Both the position numbers and the translations under genes were made by a program. Shown one piece after another: positions 32,343-41,926 of a stretch of DNA of 64,000 bases. This DNA is from JACVRN01 sp036389255 (lineage in GTDB: Bacteria > Acidobacteriota > Blastocatellia > Pyrinomonadales > Pyrinomonadaceae). Numbering within the stretch: position 1 is the first letter of the stretch; the number at the start of each line of letters is the position of its first letter. Below the pieces are notes generated by a model. That model searched no databases. It saw only the letters and a list, made by a program, of their open reading frames with translations, and was not told the origin of the DNA. Location of the stretch: assembly GCA_036389255.1 (NCBI GenBank), contig DASVQI010000040.1:33454-97453 (forward strand), read 5' to 3'.

Positions 32343-33023
32343 ATGAGAAACTTCAGGTACGCAATGGTTGCCGCGATTCTAGCGGCGCTCTTTATCATCC
32401 CCCTTATTGCAGGTGTGACTACCACGCCTGTTGTGGCCCAGACCCCAAAGGCTCAGGTTTCGTACGCGCCAATTCCGGGCGGTGACTACAAAATTGACCC
32501 GGCGCACAGCATCATAGGCTTTGCCGTTCGACATCTGGAAATCAACTGGGTCGAAGGTCGCTTTAAGGATTTTAGTGGGACGATTCGCTTCGCGGATGCG
32601 GATATTACAAAGTCCTCAGTCGAATTTACGGCCAAGATAGAGAGCATAGACACAGGGGTAGAGGCGCGTGATAAGCACCTGCGCACGGCGGACTTCTTCG
32701 ACGCGGTGAAGTACCCGGAGATGACTTTCAAGAGCACTAGGGTAGAGCGTAAGGCTAAAGACAGCTATGTGCTTCACGGAGATTTCACTTTGAAGGGCGT
32801 GACGAAACAGATTTCGCTTCCCTTCACTATCACGGGCGCTATCAAAGACCCTTGGGGCAACACTCGCTTCGGCATCAACGCGCAGACGAAGATTAACCGT
32901 CGTGACTACGGGATTACCTACGGCAACACTATGGAGAACGGCGGTCTGGACGTTGGAAACGAAATAACTATCAGCCTTCAGCTAGAAGCGGTAAAGCCTG
33001 CGGCCAAGGCGAGCGGCGAATAG
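32343..33023 (+). CDS. YceI-family periplasmic lipid-binding protein
   Basis: 226 residues; TTAGGAG before ATG. Signal peptide (about 1-31), then the YceI lipocalin-like barrel: DYKIDPAHSIIGFAVRHL, VEGRFKDFSGTIRF, DKHLRTADFFDAVKYPEMTFKST, GDFTLKGVTKQISLPFTITG. These barrels bind polyisoprenoids or quinones in the periplasm. A role with the dioxygenase and DoxX in handling quinones is plausible but inferred. Confidence 0.95.
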   Translation: MRNFRYAMVAAILAALFIIPLIAGVTTTPVVAQTPKAQVSYAPIPGGDYKIDPAHSIIGFAVRHLEINWVEGRFKDFSGTIRFADADITKSSVEFTAKIESIDTGVEARDKHLRTADFFDAVKYPEMTFKSTRVERKAKDSYVLHGDFTLKGVTKQISLPFTITGAIKDPWGNTRFGINAQTKINRRDYGITYGNTMENGGLDVGNEITISLQLEAVKPAAKASGE

Positions 33024-33070
33024 TGTCGCCGCTTGCGGGAAACTGAGACATAACATTTTGGAGAACTATC

Positions 33071-33517
33071 TTGACTAACATTGATTCATTTCGCGCGCGA
33101 TGGACGCCGCGTCTTTTGAGCGTAATCCGCATCATCCTCGCGTTCCTCTTCATCCCGCACGGCGCGCAGAAGCTCTTCGGTTTCATGGCCCCGCCGCAGT
33201 GGTCAACGCCTCCTATCTTCTCGCTCGTAGGCGTTGCGGGCGCGCTTGAGTTCTTCGGCGGCATGCTCATACTGCTGGGACTATTCACGCGCCCCGTGGC
33301 CTTCATCCTTTCCGGCTTGATGGCCGTCGGCTATTTCATGATTCACGCGCCGCAGGGCTTCTGGCCTTTGCAGAACAAGGGCGAGTTGGCCGTGATTTAC
33401 TGCTGGCTGTTTCTGTTCCTGTCTGTCGCCGGAGGCGGAGCATGGAGTCTGGACAGGCTGTTTCGCAGGAGCAGGACAGAGGGCGGTTACGACAGTATGG
33501 CTGGTGATTCTGTTTGA
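33071..33517 (+). CDS. DoxX-family membrane protein
   Basis: 148 residues, TTG start at 33071 preceded by TTTTGGAGAA. Four membrane helices with the DoxX mark RIILAFLFIPHGAQKLFGF and GALEFFGGMLILLGLFTRPVAF. DoxX proteins are electron-transfer or thiol-stress partners at the membrane. Third gene of the MarR operon, 47 bases after YceI; it faces the kinase gene. Confidence 0.9.
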   Translation: MTNIDSFRARWTPRLLSVIRIILAFLFIPHGAQKLFGFMAPPQWSTPPIFSLVGVAGALEFFGGMLILLGLFTRPVAFILSGLMAVGYFMIHAPQGFWPLQNKGELAVIYCWLFLFLSVAGGGAWSLDRLFRRSRTEGGYDSMAGDSV

Positions 33518-33530
33518 TGAGATTATTTGC

Positions 33531-36500
33531 TCAATTATCTATCGTCGCGCCGTTTACTCCTAGAGCCGCTTCGGCGGCTTCCCGGAGCGTCATGGCACGC
33601 CCGCGCGCCCACCCGCGCTCAAGCGTCCTGCCATCGAGCGTCGAGCGCAGCTTAGCCACATAGCGGTCACGAAGCGATTGCTCCCACTCTTCCAGAGGTG
33701 AGCCTGACGCTTCGCAGAGCGCTTCGGCCGCTCCCGCGAGCAAAGCGGCCTTCTCCGCGTCACCCGTATCGAGCGCTACTGCCGCCAGCCCGTCCAGCGC
33801 GACCGCCGCCCACATCCTGTTCTCCAGCTCCGTAACGACTGCGAGCGACTCGCGGTAGTAGCCGGAGGCCGCGCGGTAGTCGCCCTGTTCGAGCGACACG
33901 CCTCCGAGGTTTGCCAGTATGATTCCGTTCGGATTAGACCGGACGTGTCGGCCCACGGCATCCAGCGCCTGTTCGTAGTAGGCGCTCGCCGCCTGAAGGT
34001 CGCCCGCTATACGGGCCACCTCGCCCAAGCTGCCGAGCGCGACCGACAGGGAGTGTGACGAGCCGAGAGCGCGAGCTATCTCAGCCGACTCTCCGAAAGC
34101 CTCGCGCGCCGCGCTCAAGTCTCCGGCGACCGAAAGGGCGTGGCCGAAGCCGCCGAGGGCGATGCCCAGCACATCCAGATTGCCGGATGCTCTGGCCGCC
34201 TCGACTGCTTCGCGCCCGCACCTGACCCCAGCCTCCGAGCGGCCCATATGCACCTCACATCTGGTCAACCCGTTCAGGAGCCTGGCGCGAAGCACAGGTG
34301 GAAGCTCGCCCGCGTCCAGCGCCTTCACCAACCAGACTCGCCGCTCCGAGTCGCTGTAGCCCTGCGCGCTCCAATACGATTGGACGCTGCCCACGAACGC
34401 GGCTCCCTCCTGCGGCTCAGCCGTAAGCAGAATCGTCAGCGCCGCCTTCACGTTCTCATGCTCCCGGCTCAGCCGCCGCACAGACTCTACCTGATTCCCG
34501 CTCCTTATATTCGAGTCCGATTCTTCGGCCATGCGCTTGAAGTAGCGAGCGAACGTCAGGCGCACAGCCTCCGCTTCGCCACTCGCCTCCAGCCGCTCAA
34601 GCGCGTACTCGCGCACCACTTCCAGCATAGTGAAGCGGGCCTCGCCGTCTTCCTGCTCTCGCTGCCTCACAAGGCTCTTTTCGATAAGCGAGCCCAGCGC
34701 CTCAAGCACGTCTTCGTCGCCCGCCCCGCACACTGCCTCCGCAGCTTCCAACGTGCACCCGCTTGCGAAGACCGCCAGCCGCCGCAGCACCGCGCGCTCC
34801 TTCTCGTCCAGCAGGTCGTAGCTCCACGCCACCGCCCCGCGCATAGTCTGCTGCCTTCCGGGCAGGTCGCGCGCCCCGCCCGTCAAAAGCTTCAGTCGTT
34901 GGTCTAGCCTGTCCAGCATCGCGCGTGGCGTCAGAAGCTTGACGCGCGCCGCAGCGAGTTCCAGCGCCAGTGGCAGCCCGTCGAGCCTGCGACACACCTC
35001 CGCCACGGCACGCGCGTTCTCCGGTGTCAGCGCGAACGTAGGCTTCGCGGCCCGCGCCCGCTCCACAAAGAGCGCCACGGCGGGGACGCGCGCCAGTTCG
35101 TCAAGCGGCGGCAGGCTCGTGGACGGCGGCACTTCGAGCGGCTCGACCGGGTACTCGCGCTCCTGACTGAGCCGCAACGGCGCGCGGCTCGTCGCCAGCA
35201 CCTTCAGTCTGGGCGAGGCCGCGAGCAGTTCCGAGACGAGCATCGCGCCTTCCAGCAGGTGCTCGAAGTTGTCCAGCACGAGCAGCAGCCGCTTGTCCGA
35301 AAGCTCGCGCGCGAGCGCGTCCGCGAGCGAGCCGCCCGGCGTCTCCGCTACGCCGAGCGCCTGAGCTATGGGCCACGCTATCAATTCCGCGTCCGAGAGC
35401 GGCGAGAGGTCAACGACAAAAACGCCGTCTGAAAAATCTCCACTACCGAGCAGCTCGCGCCCGGCCTCCTTGGCGAGGCGCGTCTTGCCCGTTCCGCCCG
35501 GCCCAATCAGCGTCAGCAGCCGCTCGCCGGGCGCGCGCAGCGCAGCCGTGACTTCTGAAAGCTCGCGCCTGCGCCCGATTAGCTTCGAAGCGCGTTGCAG
35601 AAGGTTCGTCGGAGGCTGAGAAGGCCGCGCTTCAACATCCGTCTCTATGCCGCGAACCGTCGTCAACTTCACGGTGGAGCCGAACTGGCTGGACACACCT
35701 GAAGGGTGTATCAAGGTGACGGTTCTGTTCTCCTGACCCACACGCGACAAAGCCGTTGCCCCGGCCTCGCCTGCCTGCTCAAGAGCGCTCGCGGCCTGCT
35801 TGAGCGCCTCAGCCATTTCGGCGGCTGTCTGGAATCGCTCGGCGCGTTCCTTACGCATCGCCCGCTCAACGATACGGCAGAGCGCCTCCGGCGCGTGCGG
35901 GACGAGGCTAGACAATGGCACAGGCTCACGCGAAGCGATGTCTATGAGCGTGGCAGTCAGGCTCTCCTTGTCAAAGGGAGCGCGGCCTGAGGCCAGCTCA
36001 TATAGCACTACGCCGAGGCTCCAGATGTCAGTACGCACATCAACCGATTCACCTAAAGCCTGCTCCGGCGACATGTAGCGGACGGTTCCCACCAATGCCC
36101 CCGTCGTCGTCACGGAGATATTGTCCAGGGGCGCTTCCGAATTCTCGTCGCTCGCCATCACCTTGGCGATACCGAAGTCCAGCACCTTGACAAGGCCGTC
36201 GCTACGCCGCATCAGGTTCTCAGGCTTGATGTCGCGGTGGACTATACCGGCACGGTGCGCCGCACTGAGCGCGAGCGCGGCCTGACGGACGGCGTCCGCC
36301 AGCTCGGCCAGCGAAGGGCGCTCGTTGCTTACCCAGTCGCGCAGGGTCAGGCCCTCTACCAGCTCTGTGACGATGAAGTACATGCCCGCCTGTCTGCCCA
36401 CGTCGAAGACGGTGAGGATGTTCGGGTGGTTCAGGGCCGAGGCGGCCTTGGCCTCGCGCACGAAGCGAGCTAGGCACTCCGCCTCCCGCGCCAACTGAGG

Positions 36501-36632
36501 CGGGAATATCTTGATGGCGACGTAGCGGCCGAGCAATGAGTCCGAGGCTAAATAGACGTCGCCCATACCGCCTGCGCCAATCTGTGAGCGGATTTCGTAG
36601 CGACCGAGTCGTGTATTCGGAAGAAGGTTCAT
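33531..36632 (-). CDS. Ser/Thr kinase fused to STAND/LuxR-type ATPase and TPRs
   Basis: 1033 residues. Kinase (about 12-275): GAGGMGDVYLA, VAIKIF, HRDIKPENLMR, LDFGIA, YMSPEQ. After a linker comes a signal-transduction ATPase (about 355-620) with P loop LIGPGGTGKTRLAKEAG (about residue 378), VFVVDLSPLSD, LLLVLDNFEHLLEG Walker B and the RLDGLPLALELAAARVKLL sensor/GLPL motif, then a winged region and many TPRs (about 750-1010: GEVARIAGDLQAASAYYEQAL, GVSLEQGDYRAASGYYRESL). STAND ATPases are switches that assemble on a signal; the kinase head makes this a two-stage switch. No DNA-binding domain is visible. Confidence 0.94.
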   Translation of the reverse strand: MNLLPNTRLGRYEIRSQIGAGGMGDVYLASDSLLGRYVAIKIFPPQLAREAECLARFVREAKAASALNHPNILTVFDVGRQAGMYFIVTELVEGLTLRDWVSNERPSLAELADAVRQAALALSAAHRAGIVHRDIKPENLMRRSDGLVKVLDFGIAKVMASDENSEAPLDNISVTTTGALVGTVRYMSPEQALGESVDVRTDIWSLGVVLYELASGRAPFDKESLTATLIDIASREPVPLSSLVPHAPEALCRIVERAMRKERAERFQTAAEMAEALKQAASALEQAGEAGATALSRVGQENRTVTLIHPSGVSSQFGSTVKLTTVRGIETDVEARPSQPPTNLLQRASKLIGRRRELSEVTAALRAPGERLLTLIGPGGTGKTRLAKEAGRELLGSGDFSDGVFVVDLSPLSDAELIAWPIAQALGVAETPGGSLADALARELSDKRLLLVLDNFEHLLEGAMLVSELLAASPRLKVLATSRAPLRLSQEREYPVEPLEVPPSTSLPPLDELARVPAVALFVERARAAKPTFALTPENARAVAEVCRRLDGLPLALELAAARVKLLTPRAMLDRLDQRLKLLTGGARDLPGRQQTMRGAVAWSYDLLDEKERAVLRRLAVFASGCTLEAAEAVCGAGDEDVLEALGSLIEKSLVRQREQEDGEARFTMLEVVREYALERLEASGEAEAVRLTFARYFKRMAEESDSNIRSGNQVESVRRLSREHENVKAALTILLTAEPQEGAAFVGSVQSYWSAQGYSDSERRVWLVKALDAGELPPVLRARLLNGLTRCEVHMGRSEAGVRCGREAVEAARASGNLDVLGIALGGFGHALSVAGDLSAAREAFGESAEIARALGSSHSLSVALGSLGEVARIAGDLQAASAYYEQALDAVGRHVRSNPNGIILANLGGVSLEQGDYRAASGYYRESLAVVTELENRMWAAVALDGLAAVALDTGDAEKAALLAGAAEALCEASGSPLEEWEQSLRDRYVAKLRSTLDGRTLERGWARGRAMTLREAAEAALGVNGATIDN

Positions 36633-36749
36633 ATTAACGAAGACGACGCAAACGGCATAAAGCTTATGTCCTGAAGCGGCCCGCGAAGGCGCAGCTCGGC
36701 CCCGCCTGCCGTGTGATTTACCGTCCTATCAACTGCCATGGCGATGCGT

Positions 36750-37019
36750 TCAGGAAACCTCATTAGATGGTGCTTCAGGACTGAGCGCGAGTAAGGCGCG
36801 CTCAAGCATTGCCCTGTGCGCGGGATTGGTAGCACTTTTTAGCTGCTCCTCAATGCGCGCGCGAGACAGCCGCCGGGACTCCTCATTTGCTCTGCGTTCC
36901 ATTTCCTCGGGCGAAGCCTTCTCCTTTCGCGCCGCACGACGCGCCTCGGCAGCCTCCTCCTGCTTCTCAAGCGCTTCTTCCATGCTTCCGGCGAGCGCGT
37001 CGCCGTCCCAACCTGCCAT
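36750..37019 (-). CDS. Small coiled-coil hypothetical protein
   Basis: 89 residues from ATG 37019 with GGGAGGG nine bases upstream. Almost entirely helical and charged: MEEALEKQEEAAEARRAARKEKASPEEMERRANEESRRLSRARIEEQLKSATNPAHRAMLERALLAL. It lies upstream of the kinase-STAND gene in the same direction and could be co-transcribed. No family known to me. Confidence 0.68.
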   Translation of the reverse strand: MAGWDGDALAGSMEEALEKQEEAAEARRAARKEKASPEEMERRANEESRRLSRARIEEQLKSATNPAHRAMLERALLALSPEAPSNEVS

Positions 37020-37291
37020 GTTGATTAGCCCTCCCTTACCTCAATTCTACTACTCAACTTCCCTTTGAAGTTAACCCGGCGTCTCACAATATTATGTAAC
37101 ATACGTGTAGAGATTCCCTTACCGAACGGCAGCGCCCCGACCCTTGACGGCAGTCGGTTGTTTCCGTTTCCCTATAAATCGGAGAAAATAAGGGGCCGCG
37201 CGCCGTTATGCGAGATAATAAAGAATAGAGCCGGAAGCGTTCCAGTCATTGACAGGGTTACATAGAAGCGGGATTTCCGAGGTACTGAATT

Positions 37292-39145
37292 TTGGGCATA
37301 CGTTGGCGATTACTGATACTGACGCTGGGCGTCGCCGTGCCACTGGCGGCCGTAGGCATCATTGACCTCAGAGGCATGTGGAGCGTCAGCCGTAACCAGT
37401 TGGACGACTCCGTTAAGCAGCAGGCGGAGCTGGCTGCGGTCGCCTTCGAGCGTTGGATGGATGCTCAACGCCAACCACTGATGACCGTCGCGGCCATAGT
37501 CTCCGAGCGCGGCATGAACGCCGCAGGGCTTGGAGAGAATCTACAGTACTCGGTTCAAACGCATCCCCACTGGATTGACCTTCAAGTCATCAGCGCTTCG
37601 GGAGAGAGGCTGCTGGCGCGGCCCGAGGGGCGAGAGCCTCTGCCGGATGCGCTGTTGGAGCACGTGATGGAGGAGGTGCGTCGGCGCAAGTCATGGACGG
37701 TGGTGACGGACAGGACGAAAGACGAAGCACGCCCCATCTTCATCATAGCGAATCCGACGCGGGAGGGCGGGGCCGTAATAGCCCGGCTGGATGGGGCGGC
37801 CATGAATGAGCTGTTCGGCGGAGTTCAGCTTTCAGACCGCAGCGTGATAGGCATCTTCGATTCGCAGGGACGCGTTCTTTACAGAAAGCGCACGACCGAG
37901 ACTCCCGTGGATACGAACGTCATGGCCACTCAGTTGCTGAGCGCGCTCGGAGACGAGCGGAAGAATGCGCTGGGCGATAACCAGTCGGCTGTCATAGAAG
38001 TCGAAAGCCCCTATGACGGCGTGCTACGGGTCTACGGGATTTCGCGTGCCGGTGCCACCGACTGTGTAGTGATAGTCGGCATACCGAGCGCCACCCTTTA
38101 TGAGCCCGCGCGCAGACAACTAACGCGCCATCTCTATTTCAGCCTGCTCGCGCTCTGCTTCGCAGTGATAGCCGTGCTTATAGTCTCGCGCAGCATAGTG
38201 CTGCCGCTCGGCCGCTTACGCGATGCCGCGCAGGCCATAGGCAGGGGCGACCTCAGTGAGCGAGCGCCGTCGAAGGGAAGAGGCGAGATTAACGAGCTGG
38301 GTACGGTCTTCAATACTATGGCCGACCAGATTGCAGAGCGCGAAGAGAGACTGAAAGAGCTTGACCGCTTGAAGTCCGAGTTCGTCTCAAGCGTCTCGCA
38401 CGAGCTTCGCACGCCTCTGACGACGATTAAGACGCTGACTCGCGTGCTGCAACGCGGCGGCCAGACGGAAGCGGAGCGCAGCGAGTATCTGGAAACGATT
38501 GCCGAAGAGTGCGACCGGCAGATTGACTTGGTGCTGAACCTGCTAGACCTCTCCCGCATAGAGTCCGGCGCGTACAAGGTCACTCTCTCGGGGGTGAATG
38601 TCGCGGAGGTCGTAAACTCCTGTCTGGTGGCCGGACGGCATGCCGCAGAAGCTCGCAATCAGAGGCTTGAAGTTGATTTACCGGATGAGCTTCCCCGCGT
38701 GCTGGCCGACGAAAGGGCTTTGCGAAGGGTCTTGTCCAGCCTGATTGAGAACGCCGTCAAATACTCCGTGGACGGCGGGCGCGTGCTGGTTCAGGCGAGC
38801 GCGGGCGATGAGGGCGAGGTTGTGCTGGCAGTCCGTGACAACGGCTGCGGCATTAATCGTGACGATTTGCCTCGCGTCTTCGAGAAGTTCTTTCGTGGTC
38901 GCCCGGCTTCGGACGGCGCGGCCTCGCCAATGGCCCCGAGCGAATACTCGGAAGCGCCGGGCGTGGGGCTCGGCCTCTACCTGACACGGACGATTGTGGA
39001 GCACATGGGCGGGCGTGTGACTGCCGAAAACAACGCGTCGGGCGGCGCGACTTTCACAGTTTACCTGCCCGCGTGGACTGGCGACGGCCGAAGAGAGACA
39101 AACAGCAAGGAGGGGAGAAGTGTCGAAGCGATTGCTGGTGATTGA
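37292..39145 (+). CDS. Sensor histidine kinase
   Basis: 617 residues, TTG start at 37292 with GAGG upstream. Domains: membrane helix (5-27), periplasmic Cache-like sensor (about 30-265), second helix, HAMP (SRSIVLPLGRLRDAAQAIGRGDLSERA), HisKA with phospho-acceptor His in SSVSHELRTPLTTIK, and HATPase with N box LSSLIENAVKYS, G1 VRDNGCGINRDD, F box VFEKFF and G2 GVGLGLYLTRTIVEHMGG. All needed residues are present. The response regulator start lies within its 3' end, so the two form a coupled two-component pair. Confidence 0.95.
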   Translation: MGIRWRLLILTLGVAVPLAAVGIIDLRGMWSVSRNQLDDSVKQQAELAAVAFERWMDAQRQPLMTVAAIVSERGMNAAGLGENLQYSVQTHPHWIDLQVISASGERLLARPEGREPLPDALLEHVMEEVRRRKSWTVVTDRTKDEARPIFIIANPTREGGAVIARLDGAAMNELFGGVQLSDRSVIGIFDSQGRVLYRKRTTETPVDTNVMATQLLSALGDERKNALGDNQSAVIEVESPYDGVLRVYGISRAGATDCVVIVGIPSATLYEPARRQLTRHLYFSLLALCFAVIAVLIVSRSIVLPLGRLRDAAQAIGRGDLSERAPSKGRGEINELGTVFNTMADQIAEREERLKELDRLKSEFVSSVSHELRTPLTTIKTLTRVLQRGGQTEAERSEYLETIAEECDRQIDLVLNLLDLSRIESGAYKVTLSGVNVAEVVNSCLVAGRHAAEARNQRLEVDLPDELPRVLADERALRRVLSSLIENAVKYSVDGGRVLVQASAGDEGEVVLAVRDNGCGINRDDLPRVFEKFFRGRPASDGAASPMAPSEYSEAPGVGLGLYLTRTIVEHMGGRVTAENNASGGATFTVYLPAWTGDGRRETNSKEGRSVEAIAGD

Positions 39146-39755
39146 TGACGAGCCGAATCTGCTGCGCGCTGTCTCGGCCTGCCTGCGCGCCGAAGGCTAC
39201 GACGTGGCGACGGCGCGTAGCGGCAGAGAGGCGCTCGTCAGGCTCTCCGCAACCGTGCCCGACCTGATAGTGAGTGACATACGCATGCCCGGTATGGACG
39301 GCTACCAGTTAGCGGGCCACATACGCGGCTCGCAGCGCACGGCGCTCGTCCCCATAGTCTTCTTAACCGCTAAGGACGAGACGGCTGACCGCATAGAAGG
39401 CTTTCGCTCCGGCGTGGACGCCTACCTGACGAAGCCCTTCGAGCCGGACGAATTGATTGCCGTCATCACAAGCATCCTGAGCCGCGTAGAGCGCACGCAC
39501 GCCGAGATTGCTCGGCTGGTCGGAGCCAGAGAGGAGAGCCAGAGATACGTCCTGCGCGATGAAGAGCTAACGGAAGCGGAGGAGCGAATCGCGGCGGCGG
39601 TCGCAAGCGGGCTCTCCAACAAGGAGATTGCCGCGCGGTTCGACATCAGCGTGCGAACGGTCGAGAATCACATCAGCCACATCCTAGGCAAGAAGGGCTT
39701 CAGCAACCGCGTAGAGATAGCTCGCTACATCATGGCGCGCGGCCAGTCCGAATGA
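39120..39755 (+). CDS. NarL/LuxR-type response regulator
   Basis: 211 residues from GTG 39120 with AAGGAGGGG ahead, overlapping the kinase by 26 bases. REC domain (VIDDEPNLLRAVS, phospho-Asp in PDLIVSDIRMPGMDG, Thr/Ser in VFLTAKD, Lys in YLTKPFEPDEL), then a LuxR HTH (TEAEERIAAAVASGLSNKEIAARFDISVRTVENHISHILGKKG). Acts as a DNA-binding activator or repressor driven by the upstream kinase. Confidence 0.95.
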   Translation: MSKRLLVIDDEPNLLRAVSACLRAEGYDVATARSGREALVRLSATVPDLIVSDIRMPGMDGYQLAGHIRGSQRTALVPIVFLTAKDETADRIEGFRSGVDAYLTKPFEPDELIAVITSILSRVERTHAEIARLVGAREESQRYVLRDEELTEAEERIAAAVASGLSNKEIAARFDISVRTVENHISHILGKKGFSNRVEIARYIMARGQSE

Positions 39756-39813
39756 CGCGCTGAAGTATGAATGAAAAGCTCTCGCTGGCCAGCCTTTGCT
39801 TTGTGCCTCTATT

Positions 39814-41895
39814 TTACGCGGCCCGCCCCGCTAGGTGAGCAATCGTGGTGATTAGCTCGCGCGAGCCTACGGGTTTGGCTACGTGCATCTGAAAGCCTGC
39901 GGCCAGAACACGTTCGCGGTCTTCTTCTCTGGCGTAGGCGGTGAATGCTGCGGCCGGTATGTGCCCGCCCTTTTCCGCCGAAAGCGAGCGCACCTTCCGG
40001 ATTAAAGAGTAACCGTCCTCGCCCGGCATCCCTATGTCGCTCATCAACACGTCCGGCTTCCAATCAACTAAAGTCTCTAAGGCTTCATGCGCGGACGCGC
40101 AGGTTCTTACTTCCGCGCCCGACTTTTTAATAACGGCGCTGATGACCTTTCGCGTATCCGGCTCGTCATCTACAACCAGCACGCGCAGGCCCTCTAATTT
40201 GAGCTGCGGGTTGAATGAGGCTCTTTCCGTGCGCGCTTGATGAGCCGGGTCGGCCTTGGGGGCTGCCGTGCTGGCGGCCAGAAGCGGGAAAGTGGCCGAG
40301 AAGGTGGAGCCCTGACCGTCGCCTTTGCTCTCCACGTCAACCGTTCCGCCGTGAAGCTCTACAAGGTGGCGCACGATTGCCAGTCCAAGCCCGAGCCCTC
40401 CGTGAGTTCTGGTCGTGGTGCTGTCGGCCTGACGAAATCGGTCGAAGACGTGCGGGAGAAATTCCGGCTCGATGCCCTTGCCCGTGTCGCTGACCGATAA
40501 TTTTATGTGAGAAGCTGCGCGCTCAAGGCTGACGCTGACGTGGCCTCCTCCGGGCGTGAACTTGATAGCATTCGAGAGCAGGTTCCAAGCAATCTGCTGC
40601 AACCGCGCAGCATCACCGGATACCAATCCTTTCTCAGCCTCCCGGTCATAGGTGATGCATATGCCTTTGGCTTTGGCTGCGGGGCGCACCACGTCAACCG
40701 CGCTCTCGACTACCTTTTCAAGCTGCACCTCTTTTATGTCCAAAAGGAGTTTGCCTGAGACTATGCGCGAAACGTCCAGCAGGTCGTCTATCAACTGGGC
40801 CTGAACCCGCGCGTTGCGCTCCATCGTTTCGAGCGCCTGCTCTTTCATCTCCCCTTCAAGGTCGCCGGAGCGCAGCAGCCCAGACCAGCCTATGATAGCC
40901 GTCAGAGGCGTGCGAAGCTCGTGCGAGAGAGTCGCCAGAAACTCGTCCTTGATGCGGTTGGCCGCTTCGGCTTCGGAGCGCGCCGACTGCTCGCGCAGCA
41001 GAATCTTCTCGCGCTCTTCCTCGCTGTGCTTCAGCTCGTTGATGTAGCGCGAAAGCTCCTCTACGTGTCGCTCTACCTGCTCGGCGTGCGCGATTGAAGC
41101 CTCCAGATTTTTCAGGTACGTCTGATAGGTGAAAAAGATTATGGCGATGATGGGGATGGTCGCCAGCACCGCGTTAAAGCCGAACGTGTCAATCAGGTGA
41201 GCCGTGATGCCCGCCAGCGACGCGCCCGCGAAGAAGGTTATGGATGTCCATAGATAGTAGGTCTTCCATGTCTGCCAGAAGGGCCTGTTCAGCTTGCATG
41301 ATTTCTCAACGGCTATCAGCCCCGTGTTGGTCGCGTACTGAATCAGCGCCATCACACAAAGCACTACTAGGAAGTTCGCGGTGTAGCCGCCATCGTCCAC
41401 GCCAACTATCGGCCCGAACATGAGACGCAGGGCCCATGTGGTAATAAATGTCGAGAAAGCCAGCACTGTTGAGTTAAAGACAATTGTGATGGTCTTCCTG
41501 CTAATCCAGAGGCTGGAGCAGACGCCTTCCATAGCGGCCAGCAGAACCGCCGCCTCCCCGCCATACAGAAGCATGGTCAGAAAGATTAAGGTGTCAGAGA
41601 CTGTGATGCGCCCACTGACTCGCGGAATCGGAACGGCCACGCGCGAGCAAATCGCAACCATCAGGGCAAGGAGCAGGAACTTCAGGTCGAGTTGCTTCCA
41701 TTCAAGCTGGTATATGGAAAAGAGTATGACCATCGAGCCTATGACGACGATAGTCCACATGAACGGCCTCGTGAGCTGCTGCCTGCTCATCTCCGTCCCG
41801 CTATGGCTCATGCCCGTCTGCGCCAGTTCCTGCGCCGACACGACAGCACGGCTTTTCCTTATCTGCGCGTCCCTCAAAGTCAAAGATTCCGCCAT
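39814..41895 (-). CDS. Hybrid histidine kinase with multi-pass membrane sensor and receiver
   Basis: 693 residues. N-terminal membrane sensor of about seven helices (35-270) containing RITVSDTLIFLTMLLYGGEAAVLLAAMEGVCSS, coiled coil (270-320), HisKA (FLATLSHELRTPLTAIIGWSGLL), HATPase (NLLSNAIKFTPGGG, VSDTGKGIEP, GLGLGLAIVRHLVELHGG) and a C-terminal REC (VLVVDDEPDTRKVI, phospho-Asp in PDVLMSDIGMPGEDG, TKP-like KPV). The membrane part is shared with the GGDEF/EAL protein at 46617. No HPt is seen, so the receiver may act as an internal gate. Confidence 0.93.
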   Translation of the reverse strand: MAESLTLRDAQIRKSRAVVSAQELAQTGMSHSGTEMSRQQLTRPFMWTIVVIGSMVILFSIYQLEWKQLDLKFLLLALMVAICSRVAVPIPRVSGRITVSDTLIFLTMLLYGGEAAVLLAAMEGVCSSLWISRKTITIVFNSTVLAFSTFITTWALRLMFGPIVGVDDGGYTANFLVVLCVMALIQYATNTGLIAVEKSCKLNRPFWQTWKTYYLWTSITFFAGASLAGITAHLIDTFGFNAVLATIPIIAIIFFTYQTYLKNLEASIAHAEQVERHVEELSRYINELKHSEEEREKILLREQSARSEAEAANRIKDEFLATLSHELRTPLTAIIGWSGLLRSGDLEGEMKEQALETMERNARVQAQLIDDLLDVSRIVSGKLLLDIKEVQLEKVVESAVDVVRPAAKAKGICITYDREAEKGLVSGDAARLQQIAWNLLSNAIKFTPGGGHVSVSLERAASHIKLSVSDTGKGIEPEFLPHVFDRFRQADSTTTRTHGGLGLGLAIVRHLVELHGGTVDVESKGDGQGSTFSATFPLLAASTAAPKADPAHQARTERASFNPQLKLEGLRVLVVDDEPDTRKVISAVIKKSGAEVRTCASAHEALETLVDWKPDVLMSDIGMPGEDGYSLIRKVRSLSAEKGGHIPAAAFTAYAREEDRERVLAAGFQMHVAKPVGSRELITTIAHLAGRAA

Positions 41896-41926
41896 CTCTG
41901 CTCCTTATTCAGTAACGACCGACGAA

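Noticed and set aside
36826..37068. Plus-strand frame opposite the coiled-coil gene
   Set aside because: The minus strand has a strong ribosome site and sensible charged helix; the plus frame is Ser/Ala-rich shadow.
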